The translations under genes and the position numbers were made by a program. A DNA stretch of 64,000 bases from Actinernus sp. WN-2022 (taxonomy: Eukaryota; Cnidaria; Anthozoa; Actiniaria; Actinernidae). The notes below the pieces were generated by a model. It made no database searches. It worked only from the letters and a program-made list of their open reading frames with translations, and had not been told where the DNA came from. Positions 63,047 to 64,000 of this stretch are shown here, piece after piece (position 1 is the first letter of the stretch; each line of letters begins with the position of its first letter). The DNA lies in contig JAOWCC010001603.1 of the NCBI GenBank assembly GCA_030867875.1, positions 124,001 to 188,000 on the forward strand, written 5' to 3'.

Positions 63047-64000
63047 AATGGTCCAATCTGGATTTTTTGGACCAGACCGGGTAGGCAAAAAATCTGAGAT
63101 TTCTGACAAAAACTAAAAACCACTCAATATGTTTCAAAATGATCTCAAACAATCTCCTCCTAGCTTCAGAACATCAATGGATTAAGTTGGAGAAAGAATT
63201 AAAGAAAATATCAACATCTTCTAAAATGGTCCAATCTGGATTTTTTGGACCAGACCGGGTAGGCAAAAAATCTGAGATTTCTGACAAAAACTAAAAACCA
63301 CTCAATATGTTTCAAAATGATCTCAAACAATCTCCTCCTAGCTTCAGAACATCAATGGATTAAGTTGGAGAAAGAATTAAAGAAAATATCAACATCTTCA
63401 AAAATGGTCCAATCTGGATTTCTGACAAAAACTAAAGACCACTCAATATGCTTCAACATGATCTGAAACAATCTCCTGCTAGCTTCAGAACATCAATGGA
63501 TTAAGTTGGAGAAAGAATTAAAGAAAATATCAACATCTTCAAAAATGGTCCAATCTGGATTTTTTGGACCAGACCGGGTAGGCCAAAAATCTGAGATTTC
63601 TGACAAAAACTAAAAACCACTCAATATGTTTCAAAATGATCTCAAACAATCTCCTGCTAGCTTCAGAACATCAATGGATTAAGTTGGAGAAAGAATTAAA
63701 GAAAATATCAACATCTTCAAAAATGGTCCAATCTGGATTTCTGACAAAAACTAAAGACCACTCAATATGCTTCAACATGATCTGAAACAATCTCCTGCTA
63801 GCTTCAGAACATCAATGGATTAAGTTGGAGAAAGAATTAAAGAAAATATCAACATCTTCAAAAATGGTCCAATCTGGATTTTTTGGACCAGACCGGGTAG
63901 GCCAAAAATCTGAGATTTCTGACAAAAACTAAAAACCACTCAATATGTTTCAAAATGATCTCAAACAATCTCCTGCTAGCTTCAGAACATCAATGGATTA

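Larger units (their letters stand above)
1..64000. repeat. Continuous higher-order satellite DNA array filling the window
   Basis: Every base belongs to a head-to-tail array of one monomer family or to a 244-bp insert carried by some monomers. All monomers run in the same orientation. I walked the monomer starts (phase set at AATGGTCC) from base 1 to about 22130 and found only lengths of 178, 141, 142, 417, 282 and 245 bp. Later regions follow by constant offsets to that stretch: +20461, +21234, +26835, +47296 and +46940. No non-satellite flank is visible at either edge, so the array extends beyond the window. This organisation is typical of eukaryotic centromeric or pericentromeric heterochromatin. 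The species and chromosomal position cannot be told from the sequence. Confidence 0.98.
48966..64000. repeat. Super-unit C, partial, with a 356-bp deletion
   Basis: C matches A at offset 47296 to about 53550 and at 46940 from about 53640 to the window end, which corresponds to A position 17060. The change of 356 bp is exactly two L monomers and lies between the second and third inserts. A base change seen in C only is A at 51081, where A and B have G in the same monomer. The unit is cut by the window edge. Confidence 0.92.
57556..64000. repeat. Mixed L/S domain at the right edge
   Basis: The region matches 10616-17060 at offset 46940 with the same order of L and S monomers, the same composite monomer (61807-62088) and the same T monomer (62905-63046). 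The window ends inside an L monomer. No gene is present. Confidence 0.93.

Noticed and set aside
1..64000. CRISPR array
   Set aside because: The repeats are long and directly adjacent, with no unique spacers, and there are no cas genes.
1..64000. Assembly artefact as the cause of the super-repeat
   Set aside because: Units differ by specific events (773-bp and 5,601-bp duplications, 356-bp loss, private base at 51081), which is unlike a simple copied contig. It cannot be excluded without reads.
1..64000. tRNA, rRNA, telomere repeats or a replication origin
   Set aside because: No cloverleaf, rRNA core motif, short telomeric repeat or recognisable origin signature was seen in the monomers or the insert.

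Overview
The whole 64-kb window is one continuous satellite-DNA array. I find no gene of ordinary kind, no RNA gene, no CRISPR array and no intact transposable element. The size, the nested tandem structure, the AT-rich composition (the long monomer has 60 G/C in 178 bases, 34%) and exon-like inserts with GT..AG splice signals point to eukaryotic heterochromatin, plausibly centromeric or pericentromeric. I cannot name the species. The short reading frames are by-products of the monomers.

The array has three nested levels. (1) Monomers: a long form L of 178 bp and a short form S of 141 bp. S is L minus a 37-bp segment lying between two GATTT repeats. Rare forms are T (142 bp, an independent 36-bp deletion of the same segment between two AATCTG repeats), L* (417 bp, an L carrying a foreign insert) and composites of 282 and 245 bp sharing one illegitimate junction. 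(2) Blocks: S-L dimers of 319 bp, L-L-L-S blocks of 675 bp and, in L-only domains, L* plus five L (1307 bp) or L* plus four L (1129 bp). (3) A super-unit of 20,461 bp, best seen as 1670-22130. It holds 67 L, 41 S, 5 L*, 1 T and 2 composites, and these lengths add up exactly to 20,461.

Layout: 1-1669 is the end of a preceding, shortened unit. Unit A is 1670-22130. Unit B is 22131-48965 (26,835 bp), which is A plus a 773-bp tandem duplication (25807-27352) and a 5,601-bp tandem duplication (about 37514-48715). Unit C is 48966-64000, cut by the window edge and lacking 356 bp (two L monomers) relative to A. Each unit has an L-only domain with the inserts (4081-10615, 24542-31849, 51377-57555); the rest is mixed L and S.

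The most interesting features are two. First, an exon-like gene fragment, in minus orientation with a candidate 3' splice site, a 102-bp in-frame exon and two candidate 5' splice sites, has been amplified to 16 copies inside the satellite. Second, the segment lost from S and T monomers holds both a 7-bp inverted repeat and a motif matching 7 of the 9 core bases of the CENP-B box. The array therefore mixes box-like and boxless monomers, and the boxless state arose at least twice.
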